DNA of 22,852 nucleotides from Alphaproteobacteria bacterium (GCA_020851015.1 JADZDN010000182.1:1-22852), one strand, 5' to 3'; positions 1 to 7,836 are shown, counted from the first letter of the stretch. Notes: a model not told the origin generated them from the letters alone. Made by a program: numbers and translations.

Positions 1-832
1 CCGCGACGATGTCGCCGGCCGAGGCTTCCTCCACCGCCACGCGCTCCAGCCCGCGGAACGACAGCAGCTTGGTGATGCGGGTCTGCTCGACCGCCTCGTT
101 GTTGCGGCCCATCGCCTTGATCGTCGAGTTGGCGCGCACCGTGCCGGAATGGATGCGCCCGATCAGCACGCGGCCAAGGAAGGAATCGCCCTCCAGCAGC
201 GAAACCAGCATCGTGAACGGCTTGTCCTCGACGATTTTAGGCGGCGGCACGTGCGCGACGATCAGGTCGAATAGCGGCGCCAGGCTGTCGCGCGGCCCAT
301 CCGGGTCCTTGGCGGCCCAGCCGTTGCGCGAGGAGGCGAACAGCGTGGGGAAGTCGAGCTGCTCGTCGGTGGCGTCGAGCGCGGCGAACAGGTCGAACAC
401 CTCGTCGTGCACCTGGTGCGGGCGGGCGTCGGAGCGGTCGACCTTGTTGATGACGACGATCGGCTTCAGGCCGGCCTGCAGCGCCTTGCCCACGACGAAC
501 TTGGTCTGCGGCATCGGCCCCTCGGCCGCGTCCACCAGCACCACCACGCCGTCGACCATGTCCATGATGCGCTCGACCTCGCCGCCGAAATCGGCGTGGC
601 CCGGCGTGTCGACGATGTTCAGCCGCACGTCCTTCCACACGACCGAGGTGCATTTCGACAGGATGGTGATCCCGCGCTCGCGCTCGAGGTCGTTGGAATC
701 CATCGCCCGCTCCGCGACCTGCTGGTTGTCGCGGAACGTGCCGGACTGCTTCAGCAGCTTGTCGACCAGGGTCGTCTTGCCGTGGTCGACATGGGCGATG
801 ATGGCGACGTTGCGTAGCTGCATGACCGGCAT
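1..832 (-). CDS. typA: TypA/BipA ribosome-associated GTPase, N-terminal part (runs off the window)
   Basis: Translational GTPase of the EF-G/LepA group that binds the ribosome and is linked to stress, cold and ribosome assembly. The first 277 residues are visible; the C-terminal half lies beyond base 1. The GTPase motifs are in order: AHVDHGKT (about 13-20), RGIT with the switch I threonine (53-56), DTPGH (75-79) and NKVD (129-132). A domain II beta-barrel follows from about residue 200. The run RERGIT with DFGGEVERI is typical of TypA rather than LepA. The start could be the ATG at 832 or the in-frame ATG at 823; the second gives [17 protein letters not shown], the usual family N-terminus. 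Neither has a strong ribosome binding site. A sigma70-like promoter is proposed just upstream (886-914). The gene is divergent from the toxin-like gene. Identification is firm; only the start is uncertain. Confidence 0.96.
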   Translation of the reverse strand, partial: MPVMQLRNVAIIAHVDHGKTTLVDKLLKQSGTFRDNQQVAERAMDSNDLERERGITILSKCTSVVWKDVRLNIVDTPGHADFGGEVERIMDMVDGVVVLVDAAEGPMPQTKFVVGKALQAGLKPIVVINKVDRSDARPHQVHDEVFDLFAALDATDEQLDFPTLFASSRNGWAAKDPDGPRDSLAPLFDLIVAHVPPPKIVEDKPFTMLVSLLEGDSFLGRVLIGRIHSGTVRANSTIKAMGRNNEAVEQTRITKLLSFRGLERVAVEEASAGDIVA

Positions 833-885
833 TTCAATGGGTTGACCCGCGCTCCGCCGGCGGCGGAGAGGGCGCGGGAGGCGGC

Positions 886-914
886 TTTATATACGGCCGC
901 GCAAATACTTACAA
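886..914 (-). promoter_or_regulatory. Candidate sigma70 promoter for typA
   Basis: On the minus strand TTGTAA (909-914) is followed, after 17 bases, by TATAAA (886-891), a good vegetative -35/-10 pair in otherwise GC-rich DNA. It lies 54 bases upstream of the typA ATG at 832. This is a pattern match only. Confidence 0.5.
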
Positions 915-999
915 GCTAATTGCTGCGGTGCAGCAGAAGGCGTCCGCGCGAGAGCGCCAAGTTTATTTTGGGGAACCCCCTGGGCATCGGCGATCTGCA

Positions 1000-1028
1000 A
1001 TGTATCATATTACGCATCGTCGATACAT
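1000..1028. repeat. 7-base inverted repeat in the leader of the toxin-like gene
   Basis: ATGTATC (1000-1006) and GATACAT (1022-1028) are perfect inverted arms with a 15-base spacer. They end 22 bases before the GGAGGT ribosome binding site of the toxin-like gene. The arms could be an operator for a dimeric repressor or a weak leader hairpin; they could also be chance in this AT-richer stretch. Confidence 0.35.
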
Positions 1029-1063
1029 CCGATCGGCGCTCGACCATACTGGAGGTACTAACT

Positions 1064-1789
1064 TTGAGCGAGTTCTATGTATCGGGCGCGCCCGAGCGTC
1101 AAGAACCCCGAAGCCTTGCGGAACGAACCGACCAGATCTTGGCCATGATGAACAACCCATCGGTCCTCGGCGCCGTGCCAAGCCCCGCGCAGCGCTATGA
1201 AGCCGAGATCAGACGGCTCGAGCAGACGGACCCGCCGGCGCAAAGCCTGGCGAACGAAATGGTGATGCTGGGCGCGAGCCTGGCCTTCCCGGCGGCGCGC
1301 GCCCTGCCCTACGCCGTGCGTATGGGAGGCGAAGGTATCGCGTCCATTCGGGCGCTCTCCACCGAGGCCGAGCAGGCGGCGAATGCGATTGTTCGGTCGT
1401 ACATGAACAGACTAGGACGCGTGCCGTTCGTCCAGGAATTGACACAGGCTCTGGGCATTGCGCCCGATGTTGGCGTCAATCGCGCGACGGGTCTTGGCAA
1501 TACGTTCAAGGGTCGCACGCCGGAACAGGTGCAAAGAATGTTTGAAACAAAGGGTTTCAACGAACGGTGGAGAAATCCCAGGGATGAACGCCAGCGTTCC
1601 TACGTAAACCCTGAAACCAACCGCCCGTACCACGTCGATCCTGAACCGAGGCTGCTGCGTGATGGTAGGATCGAGTTGCCGCATGTCGACGCCCACCGGC
1701 CTCGCTCGCTCCGTGGAAACCGGTACCAGGGCCCGCTAGAAGACAAGCGGCGATGGCCCCTCGGAGAGAACCTCTATGACCGAGACTAA
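1064..1789 (+). CDS. Predicted polymorphic-toxin-like protein (C-terminal toxin domain), family not named
   Basis: A 241-residue protein if started at the TTG at 1064, which has GGAGGT seven bases upstream; the longer reading from about 920 has no such signal. There is no signal peptide. Residues 1-60 are polar and charged. Residues 61-95 form an Ala/Leu-rich, helix-like stretch resembling pre-toxin linkers. The C-terminal 90 residues are basic and polar, with NERWRNPRDERQRSYVNPET (166-185), YH (189-190), ELPHVDAHRPR (204-214) and DKRRW (227-231). His190, His207, His211, Arg229 and Arg230 could be catalytic or substrate-binding. This His/Arg-rich, glycine-poor ending recalls nuclease toxin tips of polymorphic toxins. 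That, and the immunity-like gene overlapping its last 14 bases, is the basis for the call. Base composition is clearly more AT-rich than the neighbours, suggesting horizontal transfer. The biochemical activity is unknown. Confidence 0.6.
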   Translation: MSEFYVSGAPERQEPRSLAERTDQILAMMNNPSVLGAVPSPAQRYEAEIRRLEQTDPPAQSLANEMVMLGASLAFPAARALPYAVRMGGEGIASIRALSTEAEQAANAIVRSYMNRLGRVPFVQELTQALGIAPDVGVNRATGLGNTFKGRTPEQVQRMFETKGFNERWRNPRDERQRSYVNPETNRPYHVDPEPRLLRDGRIELPHVDAHRPRSLRGNRYQGPLEDKRRWPLGENLYDRD

Positions 1790-2342
1790 GCTCCTGACAT
1801 TCGAATTGACGGTCAATGCCGAAACCTTGGATATCTACTGCGATGACGAGGGACTGAAGGACTTGATCCATCGCGTCAATCGACTCGCCACGCGAAAGGA
1901 TGCTTCCCTTCCGGATCACGATCACTGGATGGCTGAGTCGATCGGTGGGTTTGATCTGACCGATCAGCGGCAAGGCAAGAACGGCGTGCTGTGTGTGATG
2001 GTGACAGCCCATTACGTCCCCCCGGTGCACGATTCGATTGGCGCCCAGACAGAAGACGAGCGATCCGGTGCCCCTTCGCAGATGCCAGAGCCAGCACTGC
2101 TAGCGTTCGAGGCGACGCCACCCACAAATACTCTATCGATCTTCGGCAACACCGCCGGCCTTAGAAGCCTTGCCGAAAGGCTGAAGAGCATCGCAACAGA
2201 CAGCATGCCGCGCTCTCTTGGCAATCCATGGACGACGACATCACTGAGCGATGGCCTGTTGACGGACGAAAAGCTGAGCGACGAGGCCACGCTCATCAGA
2301 CAAGTGGTCGTTCACTATCGGGGGTCAGCGTCCGCCCACTGA
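1776..2342 (+). CDS. Predicted immunity protein with two tandem Imm32-like domains
   Basis: A 188-residue, acidic, cytosolic-looking protein. It starts at an ATG inside the end of the toxin-like gene (14-base overlap) with GGAGAG upstream, so the two are probably translationally coupled. It contains two copies of one alpha/beta unit. Copy 1 (residues 7-81) reads LTFEL, TLDIY, EGLKDLIHRVNRLAT, HDHWM, LTD, VTAHY. Copy 2 (109-182) reads LAFEA, TLSIF, AGLRSLAERLKSIAT, then a diverged segment, LLTD, VVVHY. A 25-residue Pro/Ser/Glu linker joins them. The pattern of strand, GL-x-x-L helix, HDH and a final strand resembles the Imm32-type immunity family as I remember it. Copy 2 has lost the HDHW motif, so the copies may bind different surfaces or only copy 1 may be active. 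By position it should neutralise the upstream toxin. No DNA-binding motif is seen, so an antitoxin-repressor role is unlikely. Confidence 0.6.
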   Translation: MTETKLLTFELTVNAETLDIYCDDEGLKDLIHRVNRLATRKDASLPDHDHWMAESIGGFDLTDQRQGKNGVLCVMVTAHYVPPVHDSIGAQTEDERSGAPSQMPEPALLAFEATPPTNTLSIFGNTAGLRSLAERLKSIATDSMPRSLGNPWTTTSLSDGLLTDEKLSDEATLIRQVVVHYRGSASAH

Positions 2343-2351
2343 ACCGAGTTT

Positions 2352-3146
2352 CTACCGGCACCGGTACTCCGCGAATTCGCCGATCTGCACGGTGTGGGTG
2401 ATGAGGCCCGTGCCGGGGCGCCAGTGGTGGAGCTGGAAGCCGGGCGGCTCGAAGGAGTAGATCGCGGGGCTCCGGGGCCTGAGGTCCAGCGTGAACTGGT
2501 GCGCGGTCGAGGGGCAGACGCTAACCGTCGTGCCGTTCCAGCGCAGCGCGACCGACCGGTGGGCGTGGCCGCAGACGATTCGCTCGACCTGCCGATGGCG
2601 CGCGACGACCGCGCCGAATTGCTCGGCGCCTTCCAGCAGCCAGCGGTCGAGATGGTCGATGCCCATCGCGAAGGGCGGGTGGTGCATCATGACCAGCGTC
2701 GGCTTGCCGGGCGCCTCGCCCAGGCGCGCGTCGAGCCATCGGCAGCGCGCGTCGTCCATCGCGCCGCCGACCTTGGTCGGGATCAGCGTGTCGAGGCCGA
2801 TCAGGCGCACCGGGTGGTCGTCCACGACGTAGTGCAGGAAGCCGCCCTCGCGCGGCAGGTAGGCATGGTCGGCGAAGGCGCGCGCCAGCGCGGCGCGGTC
2901 GTCGTGGTTGCCGGGGATCACGTAGAGCGGCTGCCGCAGCGGCGCGAGCGCCTTCCGCAGGCGGCCGTACTCGGCGTCGCTCCCTTCGTCTACCAAGTCG
3001 CCCGTGAGCAGCACCACGTCGGGCTGGGGATCGAGGCGGCGCAGATGCGCGACGGCCAATTCGAGCATCGGATAGGTATCGACGCGCCCATAGGCGAGCT
3101 TGCCCGCGTGCTTGACGTGCAGGTCGGTGATCTGGGCGATCAGCAT
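2352..3146 (-). CDS. Calcineurin-like metallophosphoesterase, class III cyclic-nucleotide phosphodiesterase type (CpdA/GpdQ-like)
   Basis: A 264-residue cytosolic two-metal phosphoesterase. The full metal-binding set is present: DLH (8-10), GD (49-50), GNHD (79-82), MMHHPP (153-158) and GHAH (193-196). The layout and length match class III cAMP phosphodiesterases (CpdA) and the related glycerophosphodiesterase GpdQ; sequence alone does not decide between cyclic nucleotides and other phosphodiesters. The ATG at 3146 puts LIAQITDLH at the N-terminus, as is usual. An in-frame TTG at 3182 would add 12 poorly conserved residues. Neither has a convincing ribosome binding site. The gene lies 71 bases downstream of the purine nucleoside phosphorylase in the same direction and may be the last gene of that operon. 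It converges on the immunity gene with nine bases between and no terminator visible. Confidence 0.85.
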   Translation of the reverse strand: MLIAQITDLHVKHAGKLAYGRVDTYPMLELAVAHLRRLDPQPDVVLLTGDLVDEGSDAEYGRLRKALAPLRQPLYVIPGNHDDRAALARAFADHAYLPREGGFLHYVVDDHPVRLIGLDTLIPTKVGGAMDDARCRWLDARLGEAPGKPTLVMMHHPPFAMGIDHLDRWLLEGAEQFGAVVARHRQVERIVCGHAHRSVALRWNGTTVSVCPSTAHQFTLDLRPRSPAIYSFEPPGFQLHHWRPGTGLITHTVQIGEFAEYRCR

Positions 3147-3217
3147 GGCGGGCGCGCGCCGCGCATCAGGGACGACCGGCAATGCGCCAGCGACGAATGC
3201 CGGGGAAGAGGATCGCG

Positions 3218-4045
3218 CTAGGCGCCGGCACCCCAGCGCTCCGTCAGCGCGGCGAGCAGCGTTCCCACGGCGCTGGCCAGGCTCCTGGCACCGGCCAGCG
3301 TGTCGTCGTGGCTTGGCGGCGCGCCCAGGCCGGTGCCCAAGTTGGTGACCGCACCGATCCCCAGCACCTTCAGGCCGCAGTGCCGGGCGATCACCGTCTC
3401 GGGCACCATCGACATGCCGACGAAGTCGCCGCCGAGCAGGCGATAGGCGCGGATCTGCGCCGGCGTTTCGAAGCTGGGGCCCATGTGGTGGACCATGACG
3501 CCCTCGGCGAGCTTCAGCCCGGCTGCCTCGCCGGCGCGCCGCGCCGTGGCGCGCAGCAGCGGGTCATAGGCATCGGCCATGCCGGGAAAGCGCGGGCCGA
3601 TAGCGTCGTCGTTGGGGCCGATCAGGGGGCTGTAGCCGGTCATGTTGATGTAGTCGGCGACCAGCGCCAGGCGGCCCGGCGCGATCTCCGGGTTGATCGA
3701 ACCGACGGTCGAGACCAGGACCGCCGCCTCGCATCCCAGCGCGCGCATGGTCCGCAGCGGCAGGGCAAGCGAGGCCGGCGGGTGGCCCTCGTAGGTATGC
3801 GCGCGCCCGTTCAACCAGGCGACGTCGAGCCCTCCCAGGCGGCCGAGCAGCACCTGCCCCGCATGACCCTGCACGCTGGAGACCGGGAAACCGGCGATCT
3901 CCGCGGCGCGCAGCCGCGTGCGCACGTCCACCGCGTCCACCGCGTCGCCCAGGCCCGAGCCGGTGACGATGCAGACCTTGGGCGACAATGCCCCGGCGCG
4001 TGCGCGGATCGCCGCGACGGCCGCCTGGACCATCGCGGCCGTCAT
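3218..4045 (-). CDS. Purine nucleoside phosphorylase, trimeric 6-oxopurine type
   Basis: Predicted to split inosine, guanosine and their deoxy forms with phosphate into free base and (deoxy)ribose-1-phosphate in the cytosol. The 275 residues match the trimeric (mammalian-like) PNP/MTAP family. Visible family features are TGSGLG (28-33, phosphate), GHAG (60-63), NGRAHTYEGH (79-88), GPSFET (189-194), GMSMVPE (210-216) and VTNLG (233-237). Glu193 and Asn235 align with human PNP Glu201 and Asn243, which select 6-oxopurines. His246 aligns with human His257. MTAP enzymes carry Asp in place of the Asn, so the nucleoside-phosphorylase reading is preferred. The start ATG overlaps the stop of the upstream permease by four bases (ATGA), so the gene belongs to the nucleoside-import operon and its enzyme acts on what the transporter brings in. 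Confidence 0.92.
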   Translation of the reverse strand: MTAAMVQAAVAAIRARAGALSPKVCIVTGSGLGDAVDAVDVRTRLRAAEIAGFPVSSVQGHAGQVLLGRLGGLDVAWLNGRAHTYEGHPPASLALPLRTMRALGCEAAVLVSTVGSINPEIAPGRLALVADYINMTGYSPLIGPNDDAIGPRFPGMADAYDPLLRATARRAGEAAGLKLAEGVMVHHMGPSFETPAQIRAYRLLGGDFVGMSMVPETVIARHCGLKVLGIGAVTNLGTGLGAPPSHDDTLAGARSLASAVGTLLAALTERWGAGA

Positions 4046-5013
4046 CGCTCTTTCACGTAAGGTATGCCGATCGCCTTCGGCGCCATCGCCTTTCCCACGA
4101 ACCCCGCCAGCAGCAGCACCGTCAGCACATACGGCAAGGCCTGGATCGCCTGCACCGGAATGGCGCCGACGCCCGGCAGCACCGCGCCCTGCAGCCGCGC
4201 CTGCAGCGCGTCGGTGAACGCGAACAGGAGGCAGGCGAGCAACGTCGGCAGCGGTCGCCACTTGCCGAAAATCAGCGCCGCCAGCGCAAGATAGCCCTTG
4301 CCCGCGGTCATGTCGCGCACAAATCCGGCGCCATGGGCGATCGACAGGTAGGCCCCCGAAAGGCCACAGAGCACCCCGTTGCACAGCAGGGCGCGGTAGC
4401 GCAGGCCGGCGACCGAGATGCCCGCCGTGTCGACGGCCTGGGGGTTCTCGCCGACCGCCCGCAGGCGCAGGCCGAACCGGGTGCGGTAGAGCACGAAGGC
4501 GACCAGCGGCACCGAGAGCGCCGCTATGTACACCAAGACGTTGTGACCGCTGATGCGGCCGTAGATCGCGCCCAGGACGGGCACGGGCGCCAGCGCCTCG
4601 GCGAAGGGCAGCACGATCGGCGCGAAGCGCGCGCCTGGGCCCAGCATGGGCGTCTGGCCGCCCTGGCTGAACCAGGCGAAGGCGAGCGTCGGCGCCAGCC
4701 CGGCCATCAGGATGTTCAGCGCCATGCCCGAGACGACCTGGTTGCCGTTGTAGCTGACGCAGGCCACGGCATGCACCATCGACAGCGCCATCGACACCGC
4801 GACCGCCGCCAAGAGTCCGAGCCAGGGCGAGCCGGTTACCGTCGCGACCGCGGCGGCGGCGAAGGACGCGCCCAGCATCTTTCCCTCGAGCCCGATATCG
4901 ACCACGCCCGAGCGCTCGGCGAACAGCCCGGCCAGCGCCGCCAGGACCAGCGGCGTCGCCACGCGCACCGTGGCGTCGATCATCAGCAACAGCAGGACGG
5001 CATTCTCGCCCAT
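4042..5013 (-). CDS. ABC transporter permease, BMP/nucleoside family (second permease)
   Basis: An inner-membrane permease of about 323 residues with eight to ten hydrophobic segments, in the branched-chain/sugar permease superfamily (BPD_transp_2). The early motif ERSGVVDIGLEGKM (about 29-42) is the hallmark of the NupQ/YufQ-like permease that pairs with BMP-family binding proteins. A later segment has RTRFGLRLRAVGENPQAVD, the cytoplasmic coupling loop to the ATPase. The ATG at 5013 is chosen. A GTG at 5022, overlapping the upstream permease stop as GTGA, would add three residues and is equally possible. The gene is followed by an ATGA overlap with the phosphorylase gene. The substrate is inferred to be purine nucleosides from that neighbour and from the family. 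Confidence 0.9.
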   Translation of the reverse strand: MGENAVLLLLMIDATVRVATPLVLAALAGLFAERSGVVDIGLEGKMLGASFAAAAVATVTGSPWLGLLAAVAVSMALSMVHAVACVSYNGNQVVSGMALNILMAGLAPTLAFAWFSQGGQTPMLGPGARFAPIVLPFAEALAPVPVLGAIYGRISGHNVLVYIAALSVPLVAFVLYRTRFGLRLRAVGENPQAVDTAGISVAGLRYRALLCNGVLCGLSGAYLSIAHGAGFVRDMTAGKGYLALAALIFGKWRPLPTLLACLLFAFTDALQARLQGAVLPGVGAIPVQAIQALPYVLTVLLLAGFVGKAMAPKAIGIPYVKER

Positions 5014-5018
5014 CGCCG

Positions 5019-6137
5019 TCACGCCTTCGCCGCGGCGGGCGACGGCGCGCGGCGGAACAGCGCCATCAGCCGCGGGCGGAACAGCCCCTCGAACGCGCCG
5101 CAGAACAGGATGATCAGGCCCTGGATGACCACCACCACTTCCTTGGTCAGGCGCGGCAGGTCGAAGCTGAGCTCGGCCCCGCCCTGGTAGAGCGCGCCGA
5201 ACAACAGCGCCGCAAGGCAGATGCCCACGGGGTGGTTGCGCCCCATCAGCGCGACGGCGATGCCGACATAGCCGTAGCCGCCGGTGAAATTGAGGATCAG
5301 CCGGTGCTGGTCGCCCATGATCGCGTTGACGCCCACAAGCCCCGCCAGCGCGCCCGAGAGGGCCATGGCGCCGATCACCACCCGCGCCGGCGCGATGCCG
5401 CCATAGACCGCCGCCGTCTCGTTGTGCCCGACCACGCGCAGCGCATAGCCCCAGCGCGTGCGCCACAGGAACACCCAGACCCCGGCCGCCGCGGCCAGCG
5501 CGACCAGGATCGAGAGGTTGAGCGGCGAGCGGGCGATCGCGATGCCGAGCTTCGCCGCCACCTCATGCGCGAACGGCATCCAGGACGAGGGATCGAACTC
5601 GCGGCTCTCGGGCGACTGCTGGCCGGGCTTGATGAAGACGTTGACCAGCAGGTAGGTCATCAGCGCCGCGGCGATGAAGTTGAACATGATCGTCGTGATG
5701 ACGATATGGCTGCCGCGCTTGGCCTGCAGGTAGCCCGGGATGAAGGCCCAGGCCGCGCCGAACAGCATCGCCGCGAGCACCGCCAGCGGCAGCACGACGA
5801 TGGCGGGCCACCCGCCCAGCGCCAGGCCGACCAGCCCGCAGCCGAGGCCGCCCAGATAGGCCTGGCCCTCGCCGCCGATGTTGAACAAGCCGGCATGGAA
5901 CGCGACCGCGACGGCCAGGCCGGTGAAGATGAAGTTGGTCGCGTAGTAGAGCGTGAAGCCGATCGCCTCGCCGTAGCCGAGCGCGCCGTAGAACAGCACC
6001 CACAGCGCCTTGAACGGATTCTCGCCCAGGATCGCGATCACCACCGCCGCGATGGCGAAGGCCGCCAGCAGGTTCACCAGCGGCAGCAGCGCCAGGTCGA
6101 CCCAGGCCGGAACGTCGTCGCTGCCGCTGCGGGCCAC
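5019..6137 (-). CDS. ABC transporter permease, BMP/nucleoside family (first permease)
   Basis: A 372-residue inner-membrane permease, paralogous to the next gene and longer, as the NupP/YufP-type partner usually is. It has a hydrophobic segment at about residues 18-37, and the conserved FHAGLFNIGGEGQAYLGGLG region (about 80-99) that matches the SGVVDIGLEG motif of its partner. The coupling loop is RTRWGYALRVVGHNETAAVYG, late in the protein. The start is a GTG at 6137 preceded by a very good GGAGGT ribosome binding site, which settles the start. It lies 16 bases after the ATPase gene. The two permeases would form a heterodimeric channel for the nucleoside importer. Confidence 0.9.
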   Translation of the reverse strand: MARSGSDDVPAWVDLALLPLVNLLAAFAIAAVVIAILGENPFKALWVLFYGALGYGEAIGFTLYYATNFIFTGLAVAVAFHAGLFNIGGEGQAYLGGLGCGLVGLALGGWPAIVVLPLAVLAAMLFGAAWAFIPGYLQAKRGSHIVITTIMFNFIAAALMTYLLVNVFIKPGQQSPESREFDPSSWMPFAHEVAAKLGIAIARSPLNLSILVALAAAAGVWVFLWRTRWGYALRVVGHNETAAVYGGIAPARVVIGAMALSGALAGLVGVNAIMGDQHRLILNFTGGYGYVGIAVALMGRNHPVGICLAALLFGALYQGGAELSFDLPRLTKEVVVVIQGLIILFCGAFEGLFRPRLMALFRRAPSPAAAKA

Positions 6138-6153
6138 CTTACCTCCAGCGCGC

Positions 6154-7701
6154 TCAGGCGGCCTTGGCGACGCCGGCCATCAACAGGCCCAGCTTCCGCT
6201 CGTCGGCCTCCTCGGCCGCGAGCTCGCCCACGATGCGGCCCTCGTTCATCACCAGGATGCGGTCGGCCAGGCCGAGAATCTCGTCGAGCTCGACCGACAC
6301 CAGCAGGATCGCCTTGCCCGCGTCGCGCAGTTCGATCAGGCGGCGGTGGATGAACTCGATCGCGCCGATGTCGACGCCGCGGGTGGGCTGGCCGACCAGC
6401 AGCAGGTCGGGATCGGTCTCGATCTCGCGCGCCAGCACGATCTTCTGCTGGTTGCCGCCGGAAAAGTTGGCGCTCTTGAGGTGCGGATCGCCGGGCCGGA
6501 CGTCGTAGCGCTCCATCTGGTGCTGGCACGATTCGACGATGCTGCGCCGGTCCAGCAGCGGGCCGATATTGAACGCGGGCTTGCCCTGCTGGCCCAGGAT
6601 CGCGCTGTCGTGCGCGGCGAAGGGCACGACCAGCCCCATGCGCTGGCGGTCCTCGGGGATATGCGCCAGCTTGCGGTCGCGCAGCGCGCGCGGCGTAAGG
6701 TGCATCGCGCGCGTCGCGACCTCCTGCCCGTTCAGCACGATGCGCCCGTCGGCGACCGCGCGCATGCCGGCGATCGCCTCGATCAGCTCGCTCTGCCCGT
6801 TCCCGGCGACCCCGGCGATGCCCAGGATCTCGCCGGCCCTGACCGCGAAGGCGACGTCGCGCACCCGCGCGACGCCGGCGCCGTCGATCACCTGCAGCCC
6901 CTCCACCCGCAGCACCTCGCGGCCGGGCTTGGCGGGGGTGCGCTGGACCGACAGCAGCACCTTGCGCCCGACCATGTGCTCGGCCAGGGCGGCGGGCGAG
7001 GTGTCGGCGGTCCTGACGGTGGCGACCACCTGGCCGCGCCGCATGACCGTGACATTGTCGGTCACGGCCATCACCTCGCGCAGCTTGTGCGTGATCAGGA
7101 TGGCGGTCTTGCCCTCGGCCTTCAGCGCGCGAAGGATGCGGAACAGGTGATCGGCCTCGGCCGGCGTCAGCACGCCCGTGGGCTCGTCGAGGATCAGGAT
7201 GTCGGCGCCGCGATAGAGCGCCTTCAGGATCTCGATGCGCTGGCGCAGGCCGACGGCCAGGTCGCCGACCACCGCGTCGATGTCGACCTCCAGCCTGTAC
7301 TCGCGCTCCAGGCGCTTAAGCTCGGCACGCGCGCGTTCCATGCCCCGGCGCAGCAGCGGTCCGCCCTCGACGCCCAGCACGACGTTCTCCAGCACGGTGA
7401 ACGTGTCCACCAGCATGAAATGCTGGTGCACCATGCCGATGCCCGCCGCGATGGCGTCGGCCGTGGTGCGGATCTCGCGCCGACCGCCCTTGATCCAGAT
7501 CTCGCCGGCATCGGCCTGGTAGTAGCCGTAGAGAATGCTCATCAGGGTAGACTTGCCGGCGCCGTTCTCGCCGACGATGCCGTGGATCGTACCGGCGGGA
7601 ACCGACAGGCTGATCGCCCGGTTGGCGTGAACCGGCCCGAAGCGCTTGTCGATGCCGCGCAGTTCGATGGCGGGCGGGGCCTGGGGTCGATCCATCGTCA
7701 C
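6154..7701 (-). CDS. ABC transporter ATP-binding protein with two ABC domains, nucleoside/sugar type
   Basis: A 515-residue double ATPase (NupO/YufO-like, as in ribose and nucleoside importers) that drives the two permeases. Domain 1 has Walker A GENGAGKST (44-52), Q-loop HQH (92-94), a degenerate signature (AVGLRQR, 149-155) and Walker B ILILDEP (168-174). Domain 2 lacks a normal Walker A (GVAGNGQSEL, 297-306), has a good signature SGGNQQK (414-420), and has LLLVGQPTRG (433-442) with Gln where the catalytic Glu would be. One composite ATP site per protein is the normal state of this family, not a sign of decay. The start is GTG at 7701 or ATG at 7695. It is separated from the binding-protein gene by 223 bases that hold two inverted palindromic repeats. 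Confidence 0.93.
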   Translation of the reverse strand: MTMDRPQAPPAIELRGIDKRFGPVHANRAISLSVPAGTIHGIVGENGAGKSTLMSILYGYYQADAGEIWIKGGRREIRTTADAIAAGIGMVHQHFMLVDTFTVLENVVLGVEGGPLLRRGMERARAELKRLEREYRLEVDIDAVVGDLAVGLRQRIEILKALYRGADILILDEPTGVLTPAEADHLFRILRALKAEGKTAILITHKLREVMAVTDNVTVMRRGQVVATVRTADTSPAALAEHMVGRKVLLSVQRTPAKPGREVLRVEGLQVIDGAGVARVRDVAFAVRAGEILGIAGVAGNGQSELIEAIAGMRAVADGRIVLNGQEVATRAMHLTPRALRDRKLAHIPEDRQRMGLVVPFAAHDSAILGQQGKPAFNIGPLLDRRSIVESCQHQMERYDVRPGDPHLKSANFSGGNQQKIVLAREIETDPDLLLVGQPTRGVDIGAIEFIHRRLIELRDAGKAILLVSVELDEILGLADRILVMNEGRIVGELAAEEADERKLGLLMAGVAKAA

Positions 7702-7720
7702 GAGTGGGGTCTGAAAATCC

Positions 7721-7760
7721 GTCCCCCCTCCCCTTGCGGGAGGGGGGTAGGGGGAGGGGG
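7721..7760 (+). repeat. REP-like palindromic repeat, copy 1
   Basis: A 40-base unit beginning GTCCCCCCTCCCC. It contains a stem of CCCCTCCC and GGGAGGGG around a five-base loop, followed by AGGGGGAGGGGG. A second copy, inverted and identical at 36 of 40 positions, lies at 7849-7888; the differences fall in the loop and in one two-base linker, so the stem is kept. C/G-run hairpins of this kind are common intergenic repeats in alphaproteobacteria. The lack of a U-tract argues against an intrinsic terminator. Confidence 0.8.
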
Positions 7761-7790
7761 TGCGGCGCCTGGAGTTTCTCGTCCGAACCT

Positions 7791-7836
7791 AAAGCGCTTT
7801 GTTGGTGCTGGTGAAATCGCGCAACCAAACGCGCGA
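7791..7836. repeat. Palindromes between the two REP-like copies
   Basis: Between the inverted copies lie a perfect 10-base palindrome AAAGCGCTTT (7791-7800) and inverted arms TCGCGC (7817-7822) and GCGCGA (7831-7836) with an eight-base loop. They suggest the whole 7721-7888 block is one structured unit. A protein-binding role for the palindrome is possible but not shown. Confidence 0.45.

Noticed and set aside
9..845. A 278-residue plus-strand open frame
   Set aside because: Antisense shadow of typA, whose GTPase motifs are unmistakable on the other strand.
6913..7701. Degenerate second ABC domain as evidence of decay in the nucleoside ATPase gene
   Set aside because: Loss of the Walker A Lys and catalytic Glu in domain 2 is the normal state of this family; domain 1 and the SGGNQQK signature are intact.
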